NCBI RefSeq assembly: GCF_003286085.1
Contig: NW_020825288.1
Span: forward strand, 14,632,001-14,696,000
Length of the DNA: 64,000 nt
Direction of reading: 5' to 3'
Origin: Drosophila persimilis
Taxonomy: Eukaryota > Arthropoda > Insecta > Diptera > Drosophilidae
The notes under the pieces are model-generated. The model was not told where the DNA came from. It worked only from the letters and a program-made list of their open reading frames with translations, and made no database searches. Shown here piece after piece: positions 48,916 to 60,481 of this stretch (the first letter of the stretch is position 1; every line of letters starts with the position of its first letter). The translations under genes were made by a program, and so were the position numbers.

Positions 48916-49106
48916 TCACTTGGAGCAGCCGCACTTGGCTTTGTTGTCGCCACCGCACTTGCAGTCAGTGCCGCAGTTGCAGGCTCCCTTGGGTGTCTGG
49001 GTGGCGCATTTGCAACCTGGAGATGCGAAGAAGGACTCAATTAGTTCACAGGATGACACTGGATATTCTTGTCTTCAAACTTACCGGATCCGCATGGGCA
49101 AGGCAT
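48916..49106 (-). CDS. MtnA: Metallothionein A
   Basis: Exon 1 (49085-49106) and exon 2 (48916-49016) encode 40 aa, the exact length of D. melanogaster MtnA. The sequence starts MPCPCGSGCKC and ends CKCGGDNKAKCGCSK, with ten Cys in C-x-C pairs, the insect copper-thionein pattern. It binds copper, cadmium and zinc in the gut and other tissues. The intron position (after GSG, phase 1) is also as in the ortholog. It is one copy here; MtnA tandem duplications known from natural D. melanogaster populations are not seen. Confidence 0.97.
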
Positions 49107-49195
49107 CTTGAGTTTGGTTTTTGGTGGTTAGTTCACTTGAGGAAGAGTAGAGAAGGTGATTGGATTGTTCACTTGACTGATGCACATCTGCCGGA

Positions 49196-49316
49196 TGCGC
49201 CCTGCTTTATACACCGTCGAAACGCGGCTTTCCACACGGCCGGCGGAAAATTTCAATTCCGATTCCCGTTTTGCACACGCCGGCCGGCCGGCTGTGTGGG
49301 TGTGGGGCCGTGCGCA
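49196..49316 (-). promoter_or_regulatory. MtnA promoter: TATA box and metal response elements
   Basis: TATAAA on the minus strand at 49206-49211, about 100 bp before the ATG. Metal response elements (core TGCRCNC) occur as TGCGCCC (49196-49202), TGCACAC (49272-49278) and, on the reverse strand, TGCGCAC (49310-49316). MTF-1 binding to such sites drives metal induction. The TGCGCCC copy lies downstream of the TATA box. Confidence 0.75.
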
Positions 49317-50665
49317 AGAGCTTCCGCGCGTTGGGGTTCGTGTCGGGGCTAAAGCTTTCGTAAACGGGTCCGTGGCAATGCGCAGACGCTTGAAAATCTG
49401 GCCACCGTTGGATACTGGTGGGGGCAGCAGTAGCAGCAGCAGGGTAGCGTGGCTGGTGGGCGGGACTCGTATGGGATCCATTGGACGATTTCACAGTGCG
49501 GCCTGCAGCAAAGACCACGGGCAGAGTTACGGCGGCGGCAGCGACAACGACAACGTTAACAACAAATTCTGCAACGAATCGAAGTGCAACGAAATGCAAG
49601 TAACAATTGCGACGCAATTGAAGCTCTCCTCAGATCCTGCAAGCGGCAGGCCACTTTCCCGCAGCTACTATCGCGGCTTCTAGGCGCCCTCGCCTTCGCC
49701 ATCGCCCCAATGTCTGTGTGAGTAGGCGGAACTGCAGCACAGATAAAATCGATAAAACCAAGCCAAAATAAAATAGGGGAAAATCACCAGCAAAGTGCGT
49801 GAGTGTGTAGTGCGTGTGCGTGTGCGTGTGCTGTTTGTGCATGTGTTTGTGTGCGGAGAAGGAAAACAATAAGTGCGAAACAACAAAACGAAACGGGACC
49901 CGGACCCGGACCCGGACGCGGACGCGGATACGGACACGGGGTCGCAGGACAATCATGCGGAAGTAAGCAGTTGGAACTTGGGCGGAAACAGACCGACCCC
50001 ACTGTGCAAGCAAGCTGCTACTGTGGCTTGTCCACCAGCAATCGCCCTGCATTTCCCCCGCACATCAAAGCGTCGCTATTTATACGGGCCCGGCCATCAT
50101 GCGATACCTGAGCGAACCGCCAACGCAATAATAATAGTATGTAACCCTAATCATAATGATAATGATGAGGTTGATGCCGATGCCGATGCCGATGCCAATG
50201 CCGATCTGTCGCGTTGACAACAAAGTCACAAAAAGTAAAAAAAAAATCAATACCCTTCCTTAAACTGGATGGCACATGGCTAAAATTAGCGCAACACTCA
50301 CGCAGCGTAGTGTTTTTTCCCCTATTTGTGGTTGGGAACCCTGAAGCAGTGCGTCCCACAGCCCACAGCCCACACCCGCACCCACCCCACCCCTTAAACA
50401 CCCATCGCACACCCGCAAAACCCACAGACGACGAAAAGGTTGTGTTGTGCGTGCGTGGGCGTTATGACCAACTGATTTGCTCTTAATCGTTACAGATAAA
50501 CGAAAGTATGGCGCTCAAGTAGAACATTCCACAAGCGGTCGACAGCAAGCAAACAAGCCAGCTCCGCTTCCGCCTCCGCATCCGCCTCTGCTGTTGCCAG
50601 CTCCTGTGTGGAGGAGCCAACCAATATCGAAACGATATACCACCCACCTCAATTCGCAGCGAGAG
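49317..50665. other. 5' region of the Di-Ras gene, simple repeats
   Basis: Divergent promoter and probable 5' UTR exon(s). Contains a GGACCC/GGACGC hexamer run at about 49897-49940, a GATGCC run at about 50171-50205, and several CAG/GCAGCAGTAG-type triplet stretches near 49430. An open frame runs in from 50477, but the family start is at 50666. Confidence 0.55.
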
Positions 50666-51550
50666 ATGACGGAGCAAAAGAACCAGGTGACGCGTGCTGC
50701 ACCGGAGCAGAGCAACGACTACCGAGTGGTGGTCTTTGGTGCCGGCGGCGTAGGGAAAAGCTCCTTGGTGCTGAGATTCATCAAAGGCACATTCCGGGAA
50801 AGCTACATTCCGACCATTGAGGACACCTACAGACAGGTGAGTGCTTCGCTGAGCTGAGCTTCTGGGTTCCCATTATCCCATTAATCGCAATCATGATCAC
50901 TCGGCAGGTCATCAGCTGCAATAAGAATATTTGCACGCTGCAAATAACAGACACAACGGGATCGCATCAGTTCCCAGCCATGCAGCGACTGTCCATATCG
51001 AAGGGACACGCTTTCATCCTGGTCTACTCGGTGTGCTCCAAGCAAAGTCTGGAGGAGCTACGGCCCATCTGGGCGCTAATAAAAGAGCTCAAGGTAGGAC
51101 AGTGCCACAGATCCTAGAGCATCACTTACCTTCCTTTCCTCCATGCAGGGCGCCGACATACCCAACATTCCCGTCATGCTGGTGGGCAACAAGTGTGATG
51201 AGACCGCCGAGCTGCGGGAGGTAGGTGCACAGGAGCATGGTCCGGACCATTCTCACTCATACAAATTTACTTCGCAGGTGTCGCAGATTGAGGGCCAGGC
51301 GCAGGCCACCACCTGGAGCATATCGTTCATGGAGACATCGGCCAAAACCAACCACAATGTAACCGAGCTGTTTCAGGAGCTCCTCAATATGGAGAAAACG
51401 CGTACTGTCTCACTGCAATTGGATACGAAGAAGCAAAAGAAACAGAAGAAGGAGAAAAAGGCAAAGGAAACGAATGGCGCCATACCAGAGAACGGGGAGG
51501 CCAGCGCCAGTGCCAGCGGCGGTGCCAAAGAGAAGTGTCGGGTTATGTAA
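50666..51550 (+). CDS. Di-Ras family small GTPase
   Basis: Exons 50666-50836, 50908-51093, 51149-51220 and 51278-51550 encode 233 aa. G1 is [10 protein letters not shown], switch [13 protein letters not shown]3 [15 protein letters not shown]4 GNKCDE and G5 [21 protein letters not shown] and the switch I sequence are typical of DIRAS1/2 rather than Ras or Rap. DIRAS proteins lack the Gln61-type residue (Ser here) and so are mostly GTP-loaded. A Lys-rich tail ([14 protein letters not shown]) and a CAAX box CRVM direct lipidation and plasma membrane binding. The probable D. melanogaster ortholog is CG8500 (memory). The tail is about 30 residues longer than in human DIRAS. Confidence 0.93.
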
Positions 51551-54420
51551 GAATTATCGGATTACATTACAAATGGAGTGATTCGAGTCGATACGAAATG
51601 AAATGGTGACAGACAAATACTCGCTTTGGGGCAGTAGCGTTGGGTTGAGGCGGTCTTAACGTTAACGCACACCCCCATCTAGATTTAAACCCGTGCATCC
51701 ACCCCCCCCCCCCCCCCCCCCCCCCCCCCCACACACACACACAAGCATTAAATCCATACAGTATGTATTTAAGAACACACTACGATTACAATTACAACTA
51801 CGATTACGGCTATATTTTGCATAGGTTTTATTCAAGCAAAGAATTTTCTAGTCGCACAGTATACACCATATGTGTACGAGTACTATACTAAACAATATGA
51901 TACTATCCATACTACACGAACATAAAATACAGAACAGAACAGTACACGAACACGTACAGACCCGGCACATCCATGAATGGTAGTAGCCCTATGTTGACAC
52001 ATAATTGCATCTGAAACGCAACGGCATACATATCAAATATTTACACCACACTTGCATGATGCACCACCAATCCAATACGAGTTCGCGATGGGAGAAGACT
52101 AGCACAAGTGCCCAGTAATCTGTAGCCCATCCCATGCCACACGTAACCAGGTATAATTGAAAGCTATACCACTACATATATCGTATCTCTAATGAAAGCC
52201 AAAGTACCTACTTAAAAGACATAAATCTGTATCTACTTACGATATAAAAGTACTTACTATATTTACATACTTAAACAATCCATTAACAGAAGACTTCTCT
52301 ATGTAAGTAGTCGACACGGAGACAATTGTGGGGTTGCTCTAGCAGCAAACTATCTAAGAACCGATCCCCCATTACCGCCGTATGCCTCCCCAGACTATCA
52401 TTGCTGTTTAACTATTTACCACCAAAAAAAAATATAACACAAATAATGAATGAATGAATGTAGTACGAACCAAACCCTGATCGCCACATAAGTAAGCTAA
52501 TGTATAAAATACTCAAAGCCATGCCACAGTCGTCCCCACACCACATGATCCAGAAAACAAACAGACACGAAATGTTCATAGAAATCGTCTGCTAATCTGC
52601 TATTTGTTAATTCTTTGAGCAAATTCCAGATTCCAAATAACGTTGTTTGTGTATTATATTGAATATGTACAATTTTACAATTATTTGCTGTAAGTTATTG
52701 ACGACCCGAGAGCATTTTAACAATAACAGTAACAAACACAGAAGAAGTGCAAAAATGTGAAAGAAAACCTAAGTCTAAACCTAAGTCTAAGTACAATTGC
52801 ATCCGTTGAGCCGTAATATGTGGAAGTGAGGCAAAAGAACACGCGTACATCGAAGGATATTTGAGGAGGCATTTTTGCAGCACAGCACCGGAAATGAGAA
52901 TAAGTTGCCTGTTTTTAAAAAACACAAACACACAAACACACACACACATGTAGTAACTTATGTATAACTTAATACAAACAATTCCAATTATGGCATTCGT
53001 TTTCTTAATAATAATTCAATTTGAGATTGGCTTGTGCATAGGCGTAGGAGTTTGCTGCTGTTTGATATTAGGTGGCATTAGTTTTTTAAATTATACGATT
53101 ACGATTACGATTACGAGTACGAGTACCAATCAGACGTAAGAGAGGTGAGGAGAGACATATATGCTTTAATTGCTGCGAAACCATACTACTATCTGGTTGA
53201 AGATGGGCAAACGCAAATGCGAACCAGCGGAAAGTAATTACATTAATTATGATGTTGCTCAGTTGTTACGACCGTTCAAAACAGAATAGAACAGAACAGA
53301 ACAAAACAGAAAAGCAGACACAAATCGAGAGATGAAAATTACATACTAGAACTAAAAATAAATTGTTGAATTCGAGTAGTGAAATTATTAATCAAGATTA
53401 TCATAGCGGACCAATTTGCGTATAAGATTTGTGAAATCAATTAGATAATTCTCTCAGTTTGCCATAGAAATGGATGATCGATCGATCTGTATCGGTATCG
53501 ATATGTATGCCAGCCAGCCTTAGTTATGTTGTCATTTATTGGTAGCCTGCCGTGCTTTAGGTTTTTTGCTTAATGTTTCCTAGTTTTAGGTATGTTAAAC
53601 GCTAGAGCGAGCAAACTGTTTTTGGTCTTGGCTAGGGCTATAAGAGTGTAGTATGTGCCGTGGATTGGAATTTGCATATAAATTGCGCATGAAACAGGCC
53701 AGGCAATTGTGTAAAAGAACACCTAGTTGCATAGTTATTATTATTATATTTATAACAATGAAGTGTAATTAAAGTATAATACAATTTAAGTGCAGTGCAT
53801 GATTTAAAATACAACGAATAAATATATTTACACCGAAATTCTAATTTTTTTCCTACGAATATATATACACACACCATATAATAGATCTATATACATAGAT
53901 ATTTAAATACGAGTATGTAAATCAAATATATTAGTTGTATACATATTGAACTAGTTTTACACGATTCGAAAACACCGAATACATATATAAATTTCGCTTA
54001 CATTCAATTAATATGCAACTCCACACAGTGCGACAGAGCGACCACTGCGAATAAGTAAAATGAACGGAAACGAAACGGCTCAGCGCCGCATTGTAAATAC
54101 GAAATGTTCAACAAATTACATTGAAAGTATATCCAATTTTTGGGAGTGGCCGGCCGGCAGCATAATAAAAACATGCAATAATATATAGACGATTTGGTGG
54201 CCTACTTAAAACGATCTTATTGTTGAAGATTAATACTTAACCACACTTATCGTGAACAGGCGAATAAGAACACGCAAAATAATTTAAATAAAGAAACTTT
54301 AACTACGACAAATCAACTGCAAATTGAATTATTCTTAGGCACTAGGTTCCAATATAAAATTGGGTAAAGATGATCACGGACAATACGCTTAAAATATAAA
54401 CTAAGGTTTGCAGCTTACTG
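51551..54420. other. Long non-coding region: Di-Ras 3' UTR and beyond
   Basis: About 2.9 kb, AT-rich, with no coding frame recognised. Features are a poly-C/(AC)n tract, CGATTACGATTACGAGTACGAG repeats near 53098, ACAGAACAGAACAGAAC near 53286, and ATCGATCGATCTGTATCGGTATCGATA near 53475. From 53723 it belongs to the duplicated unit. Much of it may be one long neuronal-type 3' UTR. Confidence 0.5.
51702..51743. repeat. Poly-C (29) followed by (AC)n
   Basis: An uninterrupted run of 29 C from 51702 to 51730, then ACACACACACACA. It lies about 150 bp after the Di-Ras stop codon. Confidence 0.9.
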
Positions 54421-56114
54421 CTAGATATTATGTATCGCATCTTCCTCGTGGTCATCCACCACTGTGAATCCATCTTCTTCGGTGATACTATGGCTTTTTC
54501 TGTCGCTGCTGCTGCTGCTGTTGTTGCTGACATCTAGTTTTGGTTTTTTATCTTCTGCGGAAGGAGCTTCCAGAGGTCCCATTAGCTCCTGGACTCCCGA
54601 TACAGCCGGTAGTTGTTGTTTGACACTCTTTTGAGTGTCGCCTATCACGTTCAACAGCATTTTCAGATTCTCTCCTGATATACAATCTCCAACAGTTTCT
54701 CTCCCAGCGATCGAAGCCTGAGACTGAAGCATAGGCGGAGTGTCGGTATGGCCTGGTCTAGTGTGAAGTAGTGTACCCCACGCTCTGGGACTAATGATGT
54801 ATTTGAATGTTAACTTGATAATGTACCCCACCAAAGCTACCAAAAATATGGGAGCAATAAGGTTGTAGGGGAAAGATAATCCAGCTGTGGGTACAATAAA
54901 TAAATGGTGGTTATCCAGGCACATTTTTCTCTGGCGGAAGGTACTTACAGGACAGCTTCGTCATAGTTTTCGAAACCTTCTCCAAAAGCAGTTCCAATTG
55001 CTTAAGAAACAAGTCGTTTATATACATAATGAAGACATGATCTGGTAGGCAGTATGTAAGGTTGAGTTTTGAAGATTTTCTAAAAGACGAAATCAATTTT
55101 GTATCTACTGATACCTCTAAGAGCGATCGGTATACCTCAGTCTCTCCTTTTGTTCGGCCTCCGTTGATGGCCTGACCACAAAATTCCTCAGTCGTTGAAT
55201 CCAAGACATTTCATCGTAGCTTAGCGGTTCCTGGTGACTGTTGATAACATCCAACATAGCGTCAACTTCCAATTTCTGAGGGGAGGTGGTAAGATTAGCA
55301 AAGTGTCATTGGAGGGCGTCCTTTTACCCACTCTATTGCACTCCAAATATGTGTGGAAGTATCCACATAGAAGCACGCCTCCTAAAATAACACTGATTAG
55401 CCGGAATCGGAAGCGTTTGTGCACAATGCAGACAGCCAAGGCAGCCAGCGCCGCTAAAACCATAAATTGCACCTGTGGGACATGTTTTCGTTGAGCAAAT
55501 GCTACTTCTCCATAAACAATGCAATAGTCACCTCGGATATTTTCAACAGTTGTGTAAAATCCTTGAGAATATCAGTAACTAAAGCCCACACGCCCATCCC
55601 CTGATGTGTATAGTCGCATCCGAAGGCGCCTTCAACGAGTGGCGCTGCTTCCGCCCTCTCCAGTATCCTGGTGAGCAAAATGTCTAGATCGCGAGCATCT
55701 TGCACGTGTTCTAGCTCTTCTATTTGTGACGGAAGCAACGAGAACAGCAGCGATCGCTTGTAGAGCGTTGCGGTGGCATCATACTATTTACAAACAAACC
55801 ATGGTCATGACGTCATGCCAGCCAAATTTGATCTTCAAAAGCAAACTTACCTGCAAACTTTTCCGTTGAAATAGTAGGTTTACAAACTTCTTAAAATACA
55901 CTAGGGAGAGTGCATCCTCAATGGCAGCCGGAGACCTATGCGGCATTTCCGGGCACTCGCACTGGGGGCAGGATTCGCCAAGGGTCTGATCGAAATCCAT
56001 GACGAAATTCGACCAGCCGTCATGAGGGTCTATCGGTTTTTGTTCACTACCACTCTGGCAGCACACATTATTAAATATCAATAAGCAACAACTGATTATT
56101 GTGCCTGTTTTCAT
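54421..56114 (-). CDS. CLCC1-like ER membrane protein, copy 1
   Basis: Exons 55851-56114, 55532-55783, 55332-55472, 55136-55275, 54949-55079 and 54421-54884 close at 463 aa. The order is: signal peptide (MKTGTIISCCLLIFNNVCC), luminal domain (YDATATLYKRSLLFSLLP), hydrophobic spans (FMVLAALAALAVCIV; LISVILGGVLLCGYF), a loop with EPLSYDEMSWIQRLRNF, a third span (LIAPIFLVALVGYIIKL), then a long polar tail. The layout resembles chloride channel CLIC-like 1, an ER anion channel. Primary similarity is modest, so the family call is inferential. The 54949-55275 part uses a GTATAC donor. The tail differs from copy 2 only around a poly-Ser run (SSSSSDRKSHS). Confidence 0.72.
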
Positions 56115-57022
56115 TGCTCTTTTTTTCCAGATGGACGGCGCGGATTAAATAAATATAAGTTTTGTGGCACAGATGGAAATGGCGCGGTAGTGGTATCAAA
56201 CCATCGAGGGCACTATCGATAGGTTCGATATTTTTGTGCTTTCCGCTGAAATGCGCGAATGAAAAATTGTATATTTGGAAAACTAGATGACTGCGCCTAA
56301 CAATCACTAATCAAATTATAAAATAAAATCTAATATATCTTAGGAAACAAGCAAAACTGATGTGCGAAACCTCCCTCTGAATCAAAAGATTCAAAACTAT
56401 CGAGTGGCGCCACTATTAACCAGTTAGTGCTGCCAACTTTCTAGAACAAAAATAGCTGTTTTTGTCGATAACATGAAATATGTATGATAAGATAACAATT
56501 TTTTAATCAGCCAGGCTCCGGTTTTCACTTACTTTTGCGGAATACATTTTTAGCCAAAACCTTTGGTTTTCGTTTTTAGTCCCGTTTTCACAAATTTCTT
56601 GTATGGAAATATTTCATTCTCTCATCGATTCTGGCAAATAAAAACAGTTGAAGTGGTTATTTTTCACTTTCCTGTTTTGAAGCCAAACGACGGCAGAAAG
56701 TGCGCGATTAAAGAAGATGAAGACTTTTTAGATGCAACAGCTGTGTATTTAACATGTCTGACGGTCGTACTGAGGTTATGCGCAAAAATGTATTTCGTCG
56801 AGGAAAATGTTTTCGTTAAAAGAGAATTTATTCAAATGAATTCAAAAGAAAATCTGAATACTTCTGTGAGAAGAACAAGCTATAAAATAGCTGATTTGGC
56901 ATCAGTGGTACTAAAAGTCCCGGCATTCGCTTCGAAGCAAGTTGGCAGATCTAAATAACTGTTTGGCCAGGTCAGCAGCAAAAAAATTGCATGTGCAATT
57001 CAAAACGGAAGTCAATACAATT
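56115..57022. other. Divergent promoter region, CLCC1-like / RAP
   Basis: Perfect DRE TATCGATA at 56214-56221, about 100 bp from the CLCC1-like ATG, then AT-rich sequence. A weak plus-strand frame at 56563-56958 shows no family features and is probably chance. RAP 5' UTR occupies the right end. Confidence 0.55.
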
Positions 57023-58390
57023 ATGCATAGTTTTGGGCAACTTGGTTTGGTGCTTGCACTGGCCTTACTTATAACATGCGTGGATGCTGATAAAAAGCAG
57101 AGTAAGAAGTACAGCCGGGAGGCCAACGACCCGCATTTCCAGCAAGTGGCTGACGAAAAGTACGATCCGGATTTTAAGAAAATCCAGCGACCCTTCCGAA
57201 TGGCCAAATTGAATCTCGTGTGGTCTAAGGCGCAGAATGTGAGTGAGAAATTACAACAAAGATAATGTTAATTAAATGGCGTGTATTTGTAGCGTTTAAC
57301 GGAGCCTAAGCTAAAGTCATTGTATATGGAGTTGAAAATCCACGATAAAGAAGAGATCGCTTGGAAGCAGCTTAACTCGCAGCACAAGGACAAGGATGGT
57401 TTGAAGGAAAACGAACTGCGCCGAAAGCTGATTGGCATAATGAGCAGCTACGATCTTTTGGAGCACTTTGACGAAACTGAAGATGCTGAGAAAATCAAAC
57501 CCTTCAAAGTACGTCTCTTTTCGAGTTCAAAAGGTTGATTCATTGCTCTTACCACTCACAGAAATTCCACGACCCCGAGGAACGCCATAAAAATAAAAGT
57601 CTCTTTAAGGACAAGAAACTTAACAGGCTGTGGGAAAAAGCGGAAGTTTCCGGCTTCACTTCGGAGGAATTGAAGTCCCTGAAGCAGGAGTTTGAGCATC
57701 ATCAGGACAAAGTAGATGTCTACTACAGCTTGCTGGAAAACATTGGTTCTGTGGACACCGATAAGCACGAGAGTAAGTTTAGACACAGTATGTGAGAACA
57801 AGAAGTGTTACACAAATTATTTCCTCCATCTAGATGCCATTAACACTGAAGACCTTGACACGTACAATCTCATTTCGAACAATGATGCCAACGAAAACGA
57901 GATAAAGACGCATGATCAGAATGTGAAAAAGTTTGAGAACGACCTGAACACTCTACGGGGCCATCATGTTGGAATCAAGGATCACTACGACCGGCTGGAA
58001 CGCCTGGTGTCGTCCGGACCGCATAGCCAAGATTTTATCGAGCCCAAGGTTCAGGGCTTGTGGCGCGTCGCTCAGGCAAGCAATTTCACGGTTAAGGAAC
58101 TGGCTTCCATTAAGACCGAACTCAATCATTTTGAAAGTCGCTTGCTGAAGTTGCGACATCTGCATGCCGAGCATGCTCTGCACAAGGAGAAGTACAAGGT
58201 ATGAAGGCCAGGAGTCTACCAAAACAGATCGATTTAATAATTTTAAATTTTCTTCTTCTAGGATGAGAAGCACAAGGACAAAAGCAACCGCTTCGAAGAT
58301 ATGGAGGATCAATTGAAAAAACAAGCACGCAAGGTGGAAAAATTGCAGGAGAACATTGAGAAAACTATCTTCAAGCATTCAGAGCTATGA
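57023..58390 (+). CDS. LRP receptor-associated protein (RAP / LRPAP1)
   Basis: Exons 57023-57238, 57293-57508, 57562-57772, 57834-58198 and 58262-58390 encode 378 aa. A signal peptide (LGLVLALALLITCVDA) precedes the three helical RAP domains: RPFRMAKLNLVWSKAQN and DKDGLKENELRRKLIGI in domain 1, LNRLWEKAEVSGFTSEEL in domain 2, GLWRVAQASNFTVKELASIKT and KHKDKSNRFEDM in domain 3. The C-terminal HSEL is an ER retrieval signal. RAP is the ER chaperone that keeps LDL-receptor family proteins from binding ligands during export; in flies the clients include yolk protein and lipophorin receptors. The probable D. melanogaster ortholog is CG8507 (memory). Confidence 0.94.
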
Positions 58391-58609
58391 TCAAAACGAA
58401 TCATTAAACGTGCCAAGCGAATAAATTAGATTTAAGACTAAGCTGTTGCTTAGCATAGAAATAAGTATAGTTTTGAGACCAAATATTTGTATGAAATGAA
58501 AACTTATGAACATATGCGCAAAAAGAGCACTCTTTTCGGGGTATTACTTTTGATGAGTACGGCTAAAAAAAATCGGGAGTGGAGCAAAATAAGAGAGAGA
58601 TCGAATAGG

Positions 58610-59783
58610 GGCTCGCCTCTTCTAGCTTTGTTCGTTCCCTGGAAAAACGGGGACAGGAAAAGAAAGCATGCTCCGCGTCTTCGTATATTCCGGGCCCGCA
58701 GTAGCTGCAGTATGGGTCGTCGGCATGCTTGAATCGTTGTAAATGAAGCAGCCATGCCCCGTTAGCAATTGGACGAGGTAGTGGTCTATCTGGCCTCTGG
58801 TATGACGGCACCCTCATTGCTGGTGCCACACAACTGACCCATTGAGGATTATGGAGGTGTCTGCTGCGATGTCTTGGGCCTCCAGTGTTGGCCATCATCC
58901 TACTAATGGCCGCTGTTGCTGCGGCTGCCTTCGCGCTTGCGTACTCAAGGTGCGCCTTGAATATGAGTCGCGGGTCAACCACTAACCCTAGGTATTTTAG
59001 GGCGGGCTTGGTCATGATGGCAGTGCTGCCAACCATTACGCACGCCTGCCCGACCACCTTCCTGCTGCTTATGAGCACAGCCTCCATTTTCTTCACCGAC
59101 AGGTACAGTCCATTCGCTGCTAGCCAGGATTTCATGCTTCCAACTGCTTCGTTGCGTCAGACCTCTGCTCCTTTTTTTAGTTTTGCTACCGTGACCAGTG
59201 CGAACCAACCTTCCGGTTGGTTCAGGCGCGGGATGTCATCGTACATCGCGTTCCATAGGATCGGCCCTAAGACCGAACCCTGCGGGACGCCCCCGGTGAT
59301 CGTCTGCGGCTTCGCTCCCTCTCCCTCCTCTTCAGGGCATCGAGGATGCTGCTCCAGCTGGCCGATTTGAAGTCGTTCCACAAGTCTAGCTTACTAGCTT
59401 ACAGTACTCCTTCGTGCCTCCCGCCCATCGCGTACCTGCTATGGCTTCTCTGGCTATGCTCGTGACCTTCTGTAGTGGTGTCTGTGGTGCTTCTCTGCTT
59501 CCTGAACCCAAATTGGAGGGTAGAGAGGCCATGTCGCTGCGTCAGCTCGGCCTCGAGTCGGTTGCATACCGTCCTCTCAAAGATCTTACCCACACCAACT
59601 AGCATGCATAGTGGTTGGTATGCCGATGGGTCGCTTAGGTCCTTGCCTGGCTTGGGTACCAGAAAAAGGCTCTGGCGTTTCCATGCTATTGGTACGATCC
59701 GCTCCTGGGTGCACTCACACATCCGTGTGAAGGCTTCTGGGTTGGCACTGACCACTGAGATCTAACTGGAGCGTTGATACCAT
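58610..59783 (-). mobile_element. Truncated, degraded R1-like LINE fragment
   Basis: Minus-strand pieces in several frames match a non-LTR reverse transcriptase. PKPGKDLSDPSAYQPLCML, KIFERTVCNRLEAELTQRHG and LQFGFRKQRSTTD come first (59399-59755). ITGGVPQGSVLGPILWNAMYDDIP is next (59157-59381), then ANGLYLSVKKMEAVLISSRK. A terminal zinc knuckle CSYCGPGIYEDAEHAFFSC ends it (58563-59135). The tail knuckle and motif order are those of the R1-type clades. The catalytic FADD block is deleted between DIPRLNQ and FALVTVAK, and the frame shifts several times. The 5' part (endonuclease, ORF1) is absent. The element fills the gap between the two duplication copies exactly. Confidence 0.88.
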
Positions 59784-60481
59784 CTAGTTGCATAGTTATT
59801 ATTATTATATTTATTACAATGAAGTGTTATTAAAGTATAATACAATTTAAGAGCAGTGCATGTTTTAAAATACAGCGAATAAATATATTTACACCGAAAT
59901 TCTAATTTTTTCCCTACGAATATATATACACACACCATATAATAGATCTATATACATAGATATTTAAATACGAGTATGTAAATCAAATATATTAGTTGTA
60001 TACATATTGAACTAGTTTTACACGATTCGAAAACACCGAATACATATATAAATTTCGCTTACATTCAATTAATATGCAACTCCACACAGTGCGACAGAGC
60101 GACCACTGCGAATAAGTAAAATGAACGGAAACGAAACGGCTCAGCGCCGCATTGTAAATACGAAATGTTCAACAAATTACATTGAAAGTATATCCAATTT
60201 TTTTGAGTGGCCGGCCGGCAGCATAATAAAAACATGCAATAATATATAGACGATTTGGAGGCCTACTTAAAACGATCTTATTGTTGAAGATTTATACTTA
60301 ACCACACTTATCGTGAACAGGCGAATAAGAACACGAAAAATAATTTAAATAAAGAAACTTTAACTACGACAAATCAACTGCAAATTGAATTATTCTTAGG
60401 CACTAGGTTCCAATATAAAATTGGGTAAAGATGATCACGGACAATACGCTTAAAATATAAACTAAGGTTTGCAGCTTACTG

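Larger units (their letters stand above)
53723..58609. repeat. Tandem segmental duplication, copy A (full)
   Basis: Starts at CTAGTTGCATAGTTATTATT (53723) and ends at GAGAGAGATCGAATA (58609). It contains the CLCC1-like gene with its 3' flank and the whole RAP gene with its 3' flank. It is matched by 59784-62970 at near identity, except for an internal block missing from copy B. Confidence 0.92.

Noticed and set aside
56563-56958. 131-codon plus-strand frame between the CLCC1-like gene and RAP
   Set aside because: AT-rich, no domain, absent from copy B through the deletion without effect on neighbours; probably chance.
58504-58755. Short frames around the end of the LINE fragment
   Set aside because: They mix RAP 3' flank and LINE tail and have no independent coding support.
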